NCBI RefSeq assembly: GCF_029028005.1
Contig: NZ_JAOTPO010000003.1
Span: 399,108 to 463,107, forward strand
DNA length: 64,000 nt
Direction: 5' to 3'
Source of the DNA: Alkalihalobacterium chitinilyticum
Lineage (GTDB): Bacteria > Bacillota > Bacilli > Bacillales > Bacillaceae_F
This document shows, piece after piece, positions 54,855-63,575 of this stretch (position 1 is the stretch's first letter; each line of letters starts with the position of its first letter). The notes below the pieces were generated by a model, which saw only the letters and a list, made by a program, of their open reading frames with translations, ran no database searches and had not been told where the DNA came from. The translations under genes and the position numbers were made by a program.

Positions 54855-55001
54855 AATAACCCCTCCACACCTGTTGTATTGAGGGCAATTATAATAATAA
54901 ACCAACCGTTCTAACTACAATGATGTAACATTTGATAACATAGAAAATGAAACATCTACAAAACTGATTATCTTATAGTCATGCTCATGGGCTTTCGACT
55001 T

Positions 55002-55244
55002 TTACACACCTTCTAAAGGTAAACCAAGTGCTTTTCTAAATTTCTTCTCTCGAAATCCTAGAATTAATTTCCCATTAACTAAGGTTGCTGGTGTACCTAT
55101 AATCTTTTTTTCTTTTAATTGATCATAATACTCTTTTACAATCGATACATTTCGTTCTTCGTATTCGATCCCCCACTCTTGTAACGCCGTTTTTACCTTC
55201 TCACAATAAGGACAGCCTTTACTTGAATACACAATAACTTCCAT
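55002..55244 (-). CDS. Glutaredoxin-family protein
   Basis: 80 residues, ATG 55244 after GGAGGGG. CPYC active site at 11-14 (SSKGCPYCEKVKTALQEWGIEYEERNV) and cis-Pro in IGTPATLVNGKLILGF. NrdH/glutaredoxin class, cytosolic thiol-disulfide exchange. No ribonucleotide reductase gene nearby, so the partner is open; C-terminal REKKFRKALGL fits the glutaredoxin helix 3. Confidence 0.88.
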   Translation of the reverse strand: MEVIVYSSKGCPYCEKVKTALQEWGIEYEERNVSIVKEYYDQLKEKKIIGTPATLVNGKLILGFREKKFRKALGLPLEGV

Positions 55245-55427
55245 TTACTACCCCTCCGTTTGCAATAGTTTCTCATTATAACCTAATAGACCTAGAAATA
55301 ACTCCCTGGGTTAGTAACATTTTTTTGAAACCCAGGACTTTACTATTGTCTTTTATGATATCATGGACCATCGCACGAGGCGTTAGGAAAACTAGAATTA
55401 AATCGCACAAATTATTGATGGAATATA

Positions 55428-55467
55428 AAAGGTACCTGGTACCATTTAAATGGTACCAGGTACCTTT
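55428..55467. repeat. Perfect 40-bp palindrome with GGTACC boxes
   Basis: The left half AAAGGTACCTGGTACCATTT is exactly the reverse complement of the right half, with no spacer. It contains four GGTACC words. It lies in the gap between the MscS gene end and the glutaredoxin gene, away from both stop codons. Confidence 0.95.
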
Positions 55468-55492
55468 AATTCACTAAAGCGTCTATGAAATA

Positions 55493-55522
55493 AAAGAGAG
55501 GCTGACCTAGTGTCAGCCTCTT
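55493..55522 (-). terminator. Terminator of the MscS-type gene
   Basis: AGAGGCTGAC/GTCAGCCTCT stem, 5-nt loop. Confidence 0.85.
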
Positions 55523-55531
55523 CCTTGTTTA

Positions 55532-56632
55532 CTAGCTTTCTGCAGTAATCTCTTTACCTTTTGTTTCTTTCTCTACGGTTTCAACATATAAAGAACGACT
55601 TGGGTAGGCAATAGATGCTCCTTCTTCTTCTAAAATCTTCATTATTTTTAGATTAATATCTTCTTTTACTTCTAAATACTCGCTCCAAATCGTTGTTTTC
55701 GTATAGAAATAAATAAACACATCTAAGCTGCTTTCATTAAATTTATCAAAACGAACCATAATCGTTTCAGGGTGAACTTCTTCATGATTTTGGATTAATT
55801 CATTTATACGGTCGACACATTTACGCATCTGCTCTCTAGTCGTTTGATAAGTTAAACCTAGGTTAAACATAATTCTCCGTTTACCCATGTTACTAAAGTT
55901 TTCAATTTCTTGATTGGCTAATGTTGAGTTCGGGACTATAATAACGGAATTAGCAAACGTACGAATTTTTGTACTTCTAAAACCAATGTCTTCAACAACG
56001 CCTTCTACTGAAGGTGTCTTAACCCAGTCCCCAAGTGAGAATGGTTTTTCTGTTATAATTACAACACCGCCAAAAAGGTTCCCTAATGTACTTTGGGCTG
56101 CAAGAGCAACAGCCAGTCCACCAATTCCTAAACCTGCAACTAAGTTGTTAATGTTATGTCCCCACGCTTGGGCAACTAAACTTAGGATCACAGCAATAAC
56201 GACAACTTGTACAACCTTTGAAAAAAATGGAATTAAAATATCATCAAACTCTACATCGAGCTTCTCTTTTAGTTTTTCAAACACTGCTGAACTCTTACTT
56301 GACAGCTTAACTAAACCTGAGCCAATAACTAAAATAACGATCGTATTAAAAATACGGTCCACTAATAGCTCGGTGCCAATTGGAAGATCGTGAGTTTTTA
56401 TTCCAATATAGATCGGTAAAAAGATAAAAAACGTCCGAAGCGGCTTTTCAAACGCATTTAAAACCGAGATAAAAAATTCATTATTTGTTTTATTAATCAA
56501 TTTTGAAAGTAAATAGATTACAAGCTTTGATAACCATCGATTGATAAAAACAAAGAAAACGACGACGATAATTGTTGTAATTTCTCGATATTGCATAAAA
56601 AGTGCAATTAGTTGACTCATTAGTTCAGGCAA
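55532..56632 (-). CDS. MscS-family mechanosensitive ion channel
   Basis: 366 residues; TTG 56632 follows GGGGG at 9 nt, ATG 56620 is the alternative. Five hydrophobic helices: an N-terminal pair or trio (about 15-110), then VVVIAVILSLVAQAW and the pore helix NLVAGLGIGGLAVALAAQSTLGNLFGGVVIITEKPF. The beta domain (SLGDWVKTPSVEGVVEDIGFRSTKIRTFAN) and C-terminal domain follow. Larger than ykuT by two helices (YbdG/YnaI-like class). It is the second MscS homologue in this window. Confidence 0.92.
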   Translation of the reverse strand: MPELMSQLIALFMQYREITTIIVVVFFVFINRWLSKLVIYLLSKLINKTNNEFFISVLNAFEKPLRTFFIFLPIYIGIKTHDLPIGTELLVDRIFNTIVILVIGSGLVKLSSKSSAVFEKLKEKLDVEFDDILIPFFSKVVQVVVIAVILSLVAQAWGHNINNLVAGLGIGGLAVALAAQSTLGNLFGGVVIITEKPFSLGDWVKTPSVEGVVEDIGFRSTKIRTFANSVIIVPNSTLANQEIENFSNMGKRRIMFNLGLTYQTTREQMRKCVDRINELIQNHEEVHPETIMVRFDKFNESSLDVFIYFYTKTTIWSEYLEVKEDINLKIMKILEEEGASIAYPSRSLYVETVEKETKGKEITAES

Positions 56633-56648
56633 CGCATTATTCCCCCAA

Positions 56649-58073
56649 TCAATCTTCCTTCAATCCAGTTCCCTGTGGCAGAACTATAGTAAAGATTGTA
56701 CCAAACCCTGGCTTACTTTCAACAGTAATTGTTCCACCATGAAGTTCGACAATATGTTTTACAATTGCTAGGCCTAAACCACTCCCACCATTTTTAGATG
56801 TTCTGGATTTATCGACCCGATAAAATCGTTCCCAAATAAAAGGTAATTCACTTTCTGGAATACCTTGTCCATTATCTTGGATTGAAATATCGAGTTGCTG
56901 CAACTGTTCATTTTTTTCAATCCGTACTTGAATTTCCCCATTTGGAGTATAACGAATACTATTTTCAATTAAATTTTTCACTACCTGTTTCATCTTTTCT
57001 TTATCAAAAAATGCAGACCACTCGTTATTCTCTATTTCTAGCTTTAATTTAATATTTTCCTGCTGGAGTTTCAAATCAAAATCCAGCTTTAAATCATGGA
57101 ACCAAGAATATAAGTTTACAACATCCTTATGAAGTTGTATATTCCCCTCCTCGTATTTCGCCAGCTCAAACAAATCATTTACGAGTACCTCCATATTCTT
57201 AGCCTGCTTGTAGATCATCTCTGCTTGTTTTTTACACAATGTATCGTTCTCTTCTCGATCCTTTAACAGTGCAGCATACGCCTTAACATACGTTAGGGGG
57301 GTTCGTAGATCATGTGAAATATGAGACAGAAACTGTTTCCTTGTATTATTATAACGCTTTAATTGATTTGACATTTGTTGGATATCTTGAGCCAGCCTGC
57401 CCACTTCATCATTAGCCGTCGTTTGTATTTCATACTCAAAGTTCCCTTGAGCAATTTGATTCGTTGCCCTACCCATCATTTGCAGTGGTTTTGTTAATAC
57501 TCTTGTTAAATATAAAACAAATAAAAGACCTACTATAAAAATGATAATACTCATTATAAATACAAGTTGGAGGATATTATTTTTTGTTGTTTCGAATTCC
57601 CTCATGTCTTGATCAATAAACAAATAACCTTTGACTCTTTCATTTACGTAGATAGGTTTCATCGACCATATGTGCTGAATAGGATGTTCTCGTATGGAAA
57701 CATAATCTGTAATAGGTTGTTTGATACTTGGGTGAAGCACTGTTGTATCAATAATTTGTTCGATCCATATATGGTACGCCTCGATCAAATCCGCATCAAT
57801 AGGCTGTGCCATTACTAAGGGAGTTAAATGTTCATCAAAAAGAAGAAAGTTAACGGTATCTTCTTTTTCCATTTTTAATACATGTAATATCGTATCAATC
57901 ACAAAGTGATTTTCAATACTTTCTGCATGAGCTACTAGTCGGTGTTCTAACTGTTTCGTTAGGTGATCTCGATAAAATTCTTTGGACTGAATATAAAACG
58001 TAAAGCTCATCGTTAATATTGTCGCTAATAGGGTAATAACTAAGAGCATCGCTAGTTTTGAAGAGAGCTTCAT
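56649..58073 (-). CDS. Two-component sensor histidine kinase
   Basis: 474 residues from ATG 58073 after GGAGG. TM1 at 7-27, extracellular sensor domain 28-167, TM2 at 168-188, HAMP (about 190-242), HisKA with H254 in FLSHISHDLRTPLTYV, and HATPase with N box KNLIENSIRYTP, G1 DNGQGIPE and G2 GGSGLGLAIVKH. All catalytic boxes intact. The start lies 15 bp after the response regulator stop, so they are one operon. The sensed signal is unknown. Confidence 0.95.
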   Translation of the reverse strand: MKLSSKLAMLLVITLLATILTMSFTFYIQSKEFYRDHLTKQLEHRLVAHAESIENHFVIDTILHVLKMEKEDTVNFLLFDEHLTPLVMAQPIDADLIEAYHIWIEQIIDTTVLHPSIKQPITDYVSIREHPIQHIWSMKPIYVNERVKGYLFIDQDMREFETTKNNILQLVFIMSIIIFIVGLLFVLYLTRVLTKPLQMMGRATNQIAQGNFEYEIQTTANDEVGRLAQDIQQMSNQLKRYNNTRKQFLSHISHDLRTPLTYVKAYAALLKDREENDTLCKKQAEMIYKQAKNMEVLVNDLFELAKYEEGNIQLHKDVVNLYSWFHDLKLDFDLKLQQENIKLKLEIENNEWSAFFDKEKMKQVVKNLIENSIRYTPNGEIQVRIEKNEQLQQLDISIQDNGQGIPESELPFIWERFYRVDKSRTSKNGGSGLGLAIVKHIVELHGGTITVESKPGFGTIFTIVLPQGTGLKED

Positions 58074-58088
58074 TGTATCCTCCAATCT

Positions 58089-58778
58089 TCACGAAAAGTC
58101 TTCAACGACTTGATAACCAATCCCCCAAACCGTTTCAATTACTTTCTGTGTGTATCCTGTTTTCTTTAACTTTTCACGTATATTTTTTATGTGGGCATCC
58201 ACATTTCTAGCGTCACCATCAAAAGAAAAATCCCATTCCAATTCAACTAATTGTTCACGTGAATAGACTCTTCCTGGATGACTGGCCAATCGAAAAAATA
58301 ATTGATACTCTTTTTTCGTTAACGGAACAACTTTTCCATCGTGGGATACTTGATATTTTTCCTGATCAAACAGTAAGCCGTGTATTTCAAATGTTTGTTC
58401 ACTAATTGCCGATCTTCTTATCACCGATTGAATTCTTGCAACCATTTCCCGCGGTTCAAATGGCTTAACAATATAATCGTCTGCGCCTTTATTTAACCCT
58501 TTTACGATATCATCTGTATCTCCAAGTGCAGTTAATAATATGACTGGAATTTCTTTCATTTTCTCTAATTGTTTCATTTCAGTCAGTACGGAAATACCGT
58601 CCATTATGGGCATCATTACATCAAGAAGAACAAGGTCGACACTTTGTGTGTCAAGAATTTCTAATGCAGCTTCCCCGTTTTCTGCTTCTACAGTTTCATA
58701 GTCATTTTGTAAACATATACTAATCAATTCACGCATATCGCTTTCATCATCTACAATAAGAATGATCTTTTTTTTCAT
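58089..58778 (-). CDS. OmpR-family response regulator
   Basis: 229 residues from ATG 58778 after GGAGG. Receiver domain with D10/D11 (LIVDDES), phospho-acceptor D53 (LVLLDVMMPIMDG) and K105 (DDYIVKPFEPRE). C-terminal winged helix about 130-228 (VPLTKKEYQLFFRLASHPGRVYSREQLVELEW, then RNVDAHIKNIREKL and VWGIGYQ). Partner of the downstream histidine kinase. No direct target is obvious from the neighbourhood. Confidence 0.95.
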   Translation of the reverse strand: MKKKIILIVDDESDMRELISICLQNDYETVEAENGEAALEILDTQSVDLVLLDVMMPIMDGISVLTEMKQLEKMKEIPVILLTALGDTDDIVKGLNKGADDYIVKPFEPREMVARIQSVIRRSAISEQTFEIHGLLFDQEKYQVSHDGKVVPLTKKEYQLFFRLASHPGRVYSREQLVELEWDFSFDGDARNVDAHIKNIREKLKKTGYTQKVIETVWGIGYQVVEDFS

Positions 58779-58860
58779 TGATAGGTCCTCCAATGTTAAA
58801 TTTGTAACTATGTTTTATTTTTTGACGTCTATAAAATATAAATAAAAAGGATGTGAACGT

Positions 58861-59877
58861 ATGGAACAAGAAGTTGAACAATATTTAAATGATGATATTT
58901 TACTTCAAGCAGCTACTAGCTTTCAAATCCCTTTCACCTCTTTAAAAAAATTAGGAAGCTTTGAAAACTACGTATTTGAAGGTATCAACTCTCACGGTGA
59001 AGAGGTCATCTTAAGATTAACCCACAGCAGTCATAGAACGAAAGAACAAGTTGAAGCTGAGCTCCATTGGTTATCATACTTACATAATAATAACGCACCC
59101 GTTTCCGGCTGCTTACCTTCTATTAATGGTAATTTGGTTGAAACGGTCCAATCTGAGGATACCTCATTTTTCGTAAGCTTATTTGAAAAAGCAATAGGTC
59201 GTCCCGTTAAAGTAACCGAGTCGTTATTTAATGAAACATTATTTTATAAATGGGGGAAAACGATTGGTCGCTTCCACCGATTAACAGTCAACTATACTCG
59301 ACCAGACTTCATTACAAAGCGCCCCGATCTGGTTGAAGAGTATGACAAACAGTTTGCTCCTTTTTTACCTAAAGGTCAGAAGTTGCTATCCAAGGTAAAT
59401 GAAGTTCTACAGGCGGTCAAGCAATTACCCAAGTCCTCCATACGTTATGGTCTGATTCATTCTGATGTTCATTCAGGGAACTTCTTTTATGATGAAGCGA
59501 CGGACAAGATGACTGTATTTGATTTTGATGATTGTTCTTATCATCATTTTATAAGTGATATCGCCATTCCCTTATACTATTCTACCTGGTTAAAATGCGA
59601 CAACCAACAAGACAGAAATCATTTTGGTCATGAATTCCTTATGCATTTTTTAAAGGGTTATCAAACCGAACGTTCTGTACACTTAGAAAGCCTTAAAGAA
59701 ATATCATTATTCTTGAAATTAAGGGACTGCGAACTATATGGTGTTTTTCATAAAAAATGGGATCTAGATCACTTGAATGATCAGCAAAAAAAGCTGTTGA
59801 ATGGGATATATCTTCGAATAATGAACGATCAGCCCCTTGTCCAACTAAACTTAGAGAAAATCATTCACTCGCTGTAA
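58861..59877 (+). CDS. Aminoglycoside-phosphotransferase-family kinase-like protein
   Basis: 338 residues, ATG 58861. The choline/APH kinase core is seen: ILRLTH (nucleotide-binding Lys position replaced by Arg), KEQVEAELHWLSYL, the catalytic loop LIHSDVHSGNFFYDE (H200, D202, N207) and the Mg motif VFDFDDCSYHHFISDIA (D221/D223). The first 30 residues are an added helix. The target may be a small hydroxylated molecule or protein; a resistance function is not implied. Divergent from the two-component genes. Confidence 0.85.
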   Translation: MEQEVEQYLNDDILLQAATSFQIPFTSLKKLGSFENYVFEGINSHGEEVILRLTHSSHRTKEQVEAELHWLSYLHNNNAPVSGCLPSINGNLVETVQSEDTSFFVSLFEKAIGRPVKVTESLFNETLFYKWGKTIGRFHRLTVNYTRPDFITKRPDLVEEYDKQFAPFLPKGQKLLSKVNEVLQAVKQLPKSSIRYGLIHSDVHSGNFFYDEATDKMTVFDFDDCSYHHFISDIAIPLYYSTWLKCDNQQDRNHFGHEFLMHFLKGYQTERSVHLESLKEISLFLKLRDCELYGVFHKKWDLDHLNDQQKKLLNGIYLRIMNDQPLVQLNLEKIIHSL

Positions 59878-59931
59878 ATTGTACTTAACCATCACCTATC
59901 AACTATAAACTAAAAGTATGTAGAAATTATA

Positions 59932-59961
59932 AAGAGGCTGACTTCCTTGTCAACCTCTTTG
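59932..59961. terminator. Terminator between the APH-like and ytxH-like genes
   Basis: AAAGAGG-TGAC/GTCA-CCTCTTT stem. Confidence 0.85.
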
Positions 59962-60276
59962 TTCTTCTCCATCTATATTTTCCAGCATACTGTGGACGAC
60001 ATACCCTGTATCACCGCCACCTTGATCCTCTTGCTGTAAATTTCCTTGCTCTTCGTCTATTTCAAACAGGTCCTGAGCCCATTCGCTCCCCATTTCCAAA
60101 ATCATATGAGATAGCGGTTTTTCTTCAGAAGGTGTAACGTTCATTTTTTCAAAGAGATCTTGCCTCATCTCTTCTCCTCGTTTTGGTGTAAGTAACAGTG
60201 CGCTCGTTGCGCCGATCATTCCCCCAATAAGAGTTCCAATGACAAAACCTGGTCCTAGATTACTTTTTTTACCCAC
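59950..60276 (-). CDS. YtxH-domain general stress-type protein
   Basis: 108 residues; GTG start at 60276 with AAGGAG upstream. One Gly-rich hydrophobic segment (GPGFVIGTLIGGMIGATSALLLTPKRGEEMRQDLFEKM) is the YtxH signature; the rest is acidic and disordered-looking (EEQGNLQQEDQGGGDTGY). Family members are small membrane-associated stress proteins of unknown activity. No sigma-B promoter was identified. Confidence 0.8.
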   Translation of the reverse strand: MGKKSNLGPGFVIGTLIGGMIGATSALLLTPKRGEEMRQDLFEKMNVTPSEEKPLSHMILEMGSEWAQDLFEIDEEQGNLQQEDQGGGDTGYVVHSMLENIDGEEQRG

Positions 60277-60483
60277 GACACCAACTCCTTAAGGCACTTT
60301 TGTTTTCTAATTGTTATTACTTACCTTTTTTCTCTACAGTTAACATACCCGTTTTTTATTCATATATGCCTGTTCACAACTCAATGAGAATAAAGTCGTA
60401 TCCACAATTTGGTCTTTCTCTTTGAACTAATAGCTGCACATCGTTACAATAGAAGTATTCATTATAGAAAGGGCGTTGATGTA

Positions 60484-61245
60484 ATGATTATTAGAGAAAC
60501 CGAAGATGCATTTATAATGATAAAACAACATGACCACGCCTTTCTCTCAGGGAGAGTCGTTGAGCACTTCTCACCCGACTTGCTCCAATCCAACCATTTC
60601 ATGAAAGATATACGTTATGCTGCTTATGAGCATGACCGGAGTTGGATCGGTTTAGATGAAACTCCTATTTGGAATGATCAAGCTCAAGTGCCTTACTCGT
60701 TTTCCGATTTCCCGCTAATCCCGAAGCTAGCATTCTACAAGATCGGGCTGGATGAAATTGAACAAGCCAATCCGTATGCAAGTTTATTATGCAGTCTCCA
60801 CTACTGCTCGTTCTTTTCGAAGTCGACGGATGAACGTGCGGTTCAATTTCTAAATCATGAACGGAAGAGACAAGCAAAAATTAAACAAAATATAACAACT
60901 CTTAATCATGAATTGCTTTTTGAACATTTCCGTTTACTGCAACTTTCAGATGACCTATCATTGTATATCTGTCTTAACGAACCCGGCGTCGGTAAAAAAC
61001 TAGAACATCCATGGTTTGTTAATGGGTTTGCCAACTCAGAAATTTTTACAGGTAACAACAATCCTTTTGTAGCAAACTGGATCAATCAAAATGAAATAAG
61101 GGTAAGTTCGTTTCCATTTGATAATGAATTTGAGTTAACATTAAAGTACAAAACTGTATTAAAAAGTGCCATTCAAGTCATGGGTATTGCAAAAGCCTAT
61201 GAAAATAGTTTGTCAGAAGAGCATCAAGTGTTCATTCGGAAATAA
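60484..61245 (+). CDS. DUF3891 family protein
   Basis: 253 residues from ATG 60484 after AAAGGGCG. The pattern IIRETEDAFIMIKQHDHAFLSGRVVEHF, AAYEHDRSWIGLDETPIW, FPLIPKLAFYKIGLDEIEQANPYASLLCSLHYCSFF is that of DUF3891 (from memory). Many conserved His/Asp residues (QHDHA, YEHDR, LHYC) suggest a metal-dependent HD-like fold, but no reaction is known. Soluble. Confidence 0.8.
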   Translation: MIIRETEDAFIMIKQHDHAFLSGRVVEHFSPDLLQSNHFMKDIRYAAYEHDRSWIGLDETPIWNDQAQVPYSFSDFPLIPKLAFYKIGLDEIEQANPYASLLCSLHYCSFFSKSTDERAVQFLNHERKRQAKIKQNITTLNHELLFEHFRLLQLSDDLSLYICLNEPGVGKKLEHPWFVNGFANSEIFTGNNNPFVANWINQNEIRVSSFPFDNEFELTLKYKTVLKSAIQVMGIAKAYENSLSEEHQVFIRK

Positions 61246-61291
61246 TAAACAAAGTTACTTATAAATTTTATATATGGAAAAGAGGATCATT

Positions 61292-61630
61292 ATGGAAAAC
61301 ATAGCAGAAAAGTTAGCACAAAAACAATTAGATGCCTATAATAATCAAAACCTCGAAGAATTCTTAACGGTTTATAGCGAAGATGTAGAAATTTATGAAT
61401 TTCCTTCAACTTTATTATACAAGGGAATTGGTAAAATGAGAGAACGGTATGACCAATTATTTCAATCCAACCCAAACCAACACGCAGCCCTTCTTTCACG
61501 TATGGTAAATAACAATAGAGTCATTGATCATGAACATGTAACAGGTAGAGCCAATGGAGTTGACGTCTATGCAATCGCGATCTATGAAGTGAAAAACGAC
61601 AAGATTACAAAAGTTTGGTTTATAAAATAA
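61292..61630 (+). CDS. NTF2-like (SnoaL/steroid isomerase type) protein
   Basis: 112 residues from ATG 61292 after AGAGGAT. Cone-shaped alpha+beta fold pattern: LAQKQLDAYNNQNLEEFLTVYSEDVEIYEFPSTLLYKGIGKMRERYDQLFQSNPN, strands with VTGRANGVDVYAIAIYEVKNDKITKVWFIK. The DAYNNxDLxxFLxxYxxD start is typical of NTF2 enzymes and binding proteins. No catalytic Asp/His pair can be fixed. Small soluble protein of unknown ligand. Confidence 0.8.
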   Translation: MENIAEKLAQKQLDAYNNQNLEEFLTVYSEDVEIYEFPSTLLYKGIGKMRERYDQLFQSNPNQHAALLSRMVNNNRVIDHEHVTGRANGVDVYAIAIYEVKNDKITKVWFIK

Positions 61631-61639
61631 GAGAACTGA

Positions 61640-61680
61640 AAAAAACATCGTGAACCAAATGGCTTTCACGATGTTTTCTT
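61640..61680. terminator. Bidirectional terminator
   Basis: AACATCGTGAA/TTCACGATGTT perfect 11-bp stem, 10-nt loop, A and T runs on either side. Confidence 0.9.
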
Positions 61681-61683
61681 TAC

Positions 61684-63360
61684 CTATTTTAATTTAATTC
61701 CATAAATTCGGCCACCACGGGAAGCAACGACTAATGTGTCATGAAAAACTGCCGGTGACGCTTCAATATTAGCACCAACATTCATTGTACTAATCAACTC
61801 ACCTGTTTTTCCCTTTAGCAGATGCAGGTTACCTACAGAATCGGCTTGTACAATATATGACGTTCCAGACTTGCTATAAACATCAACCGGAGATGACCAA
61901 GCATAATTTTCCATCTCCCAACGCCAAACTTCTTTACCTGTTTGCTTATCTAAAGCAACCATAACACCGCCGCTCATCGTTTTATAACGAGCCACTGTAA
62001 AAATTACTAGGTCTTCAATATCCTTTTTCCCCATGACCGGTGTAGCTAATAAGCCACCATTCACACCGTCAAAGAAAAATGCTGGATAGTCTTTCTGCCA
62101 AACAATCTCACCTGAAAGACCATTTATTTTTCTAAGCATCGCTTTTCCATTATGACCTTGTTTATCCACTTCTGTTCCTGTATACAAGTAGGGCACATCT
62201 TCTTCAATTTCAAGGATGATCGTAGCATCGGTATCATCCGATCTGCCTAAGGCCCATACTGGTTTATTTTTTGTTAAATCCATTGCTAGAACACTACCGC
62301 CATTATCGGCAAAAAAGGCTAAGTTTCTATATATAGCTAAAGAATTTTCTATTCCCTGATATTGATTTCCATTGACCTTATATCTTAGCTTTATCGTTTC
62401 TGGGTGAATGGATATTTTTTCATTCTGTCTATCAAAATTCGTATGCAATTTTAAAGAATAAAACAAACCATTTTCTCCACCAACATATAGTGTATCCGTC
62501 ATACGATTAACGACAGCCGAACTATCAAACGCACCCCATTCTCTATAGGCAAAAGGATCGATACCAGGTATAAAGTGAAGTAATTCTCCATCTATTAAAC
62601 TATAAATCGAAAATCCAATTTTTCCTGATTGAGGGATACCATGCCCGACATAAAGAAGCGGATATCCTCTAGGATCAACAGAAACACTTCCTTTAATAGG
62701 ATTTCGAACATTTATCGGTTTTCTAGTAGGCTCTCCTGTTTCTAAATCTAAAAAATAAACATGACCATCTAAAGAGCCTTGGATCACTTCTACAAACTCT
62801 TCTCTTTCCTTAAACGGTTGTGACAAATTCATCAGTTGTTTAACGTCATCTTCCCACTCGATGATTACAGGTTGACCAGTCCAACCAGCACCGCCACCCC
62901 AATTTGGACTTGAAGATGTTTGGAAGTTCCAACTAATATCTAAAAAAGAAAGCCCTTCACTGACATTACCGAAAGTTGGAGCATCTCTTAAATGATTACC
63001 CCTAAATGTTAAGATGCCTTTAATTTCTGAGTATGTCTCTGGAAAAGTCATCGGCATTGCTTCGGTATGAAATGTCGTCTTTTGATTCGGCCCTATAAGA
63101 TTAAAACTAATATTGTGATGATCATGATTTGGTAGATCAATTAGTACTGGATATTCAATAGGTCCCCTAAATCGAATATCTGAATCAATTGCTTTTTCAT
63201 GATTTTCTTTTTCCTTCATCGTATGAGCATTTATACGATGTGTTTCGTCCATCAGTGTAAAAGTTGCCTCACTTTTTTCAAATGTTAGGAAATAGAAGAG
63301 AATACAAGCTGATAAAACAATCGTGAAAACGGTAAGACTCGAATAGATCATTTTTTTCAT
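61684..63360 (-). CDS. Exported PQQ-like beta-propeller protein
   Basis: 558 residues, ATG 63360. An N-terminal membrane anchor (YSSLTVFTIVLSACILFYFLTF) has a cysteine but no proper lipobox. Residues 140-558 show repeated propeller blades with GSLDGHVYFLDLETGEPTRK, ILYVGGENGLFYSLKL, GLSGEIVWQKDYPAF, ALDKQTGKEVWRWEME and SVGNLHLLKGKTGEL, the PQQ/BamB-type repeat. It lacks a clear PQQ-dehydrogenase active site, so a scaffolding or binding role on the outer face of the membrane is more likely. Bacillus has no BamB complex. Confidence 0.8.
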   Translation of the reverse strand: MKKMIYSSLTVFTIVLSACILFYFLTFEKSEATFTLMDETHRINAHTMKEKENHEKAIDSDIRFRGPIEYPVLIDLPNHDHHNISFNLIGPNQKTTFHTEAMPMTFPETYSEIKGILTFRGNHLRDAPTFGNVSEGLSFLDISWNFQTSSSPNWGGGAGWTGQPVIIEWEDDVKQLMNLSQPFKEREEFVEVIQGSLDGHVYFLDLETGEPTRKPINVRNPIKGSVSVDPRGYPLLYVGHGIPQSGKIGFSIYSLIDGELLHFIPGIDPFAYREWGAFDSSAVVNRMTDTLYVGGENGLFYSLKLHTNFDRQNEKISIHPETIKLRYKVNGNQYQGIENSLAIYRNLAFFADNGGSVLAMDLTKNKPVWALGRSDDTDATIILEIEEDVPYLYTGTEVDKQGHNGKAMLRKINGLSGEIVWQKDYPAFFFDGVNGGLLATPVMGKKDIEDLVIFTVARYKTMSGGVMVALDKQTGKEVWRWEMENYAWSSPVDVYSKSGTSYIVQADSVGNLHLLKGKTGELISTMNVGANIEASPAVFHDTLVVASRGGRIYGIKLK

Positions 63361-63575
63361 AAAACATTTCCTCTACTATTCATTGTTTTCTTTATTCTAT
63401 CAGACTTTTATCATAGACTGTCACACTTATTTTTTGTCATTTTTTTACTCGTTACGACAACTTTAACTTGTTTTTCACCCCTTATTTTACTTTTAAATCT
63501 AGCTTTAGAGCGTTTCTATTTTTGGGTGCTTTATTAGTTAAATCAAATAAAAATCTTAAAATGCGCCATACATAT

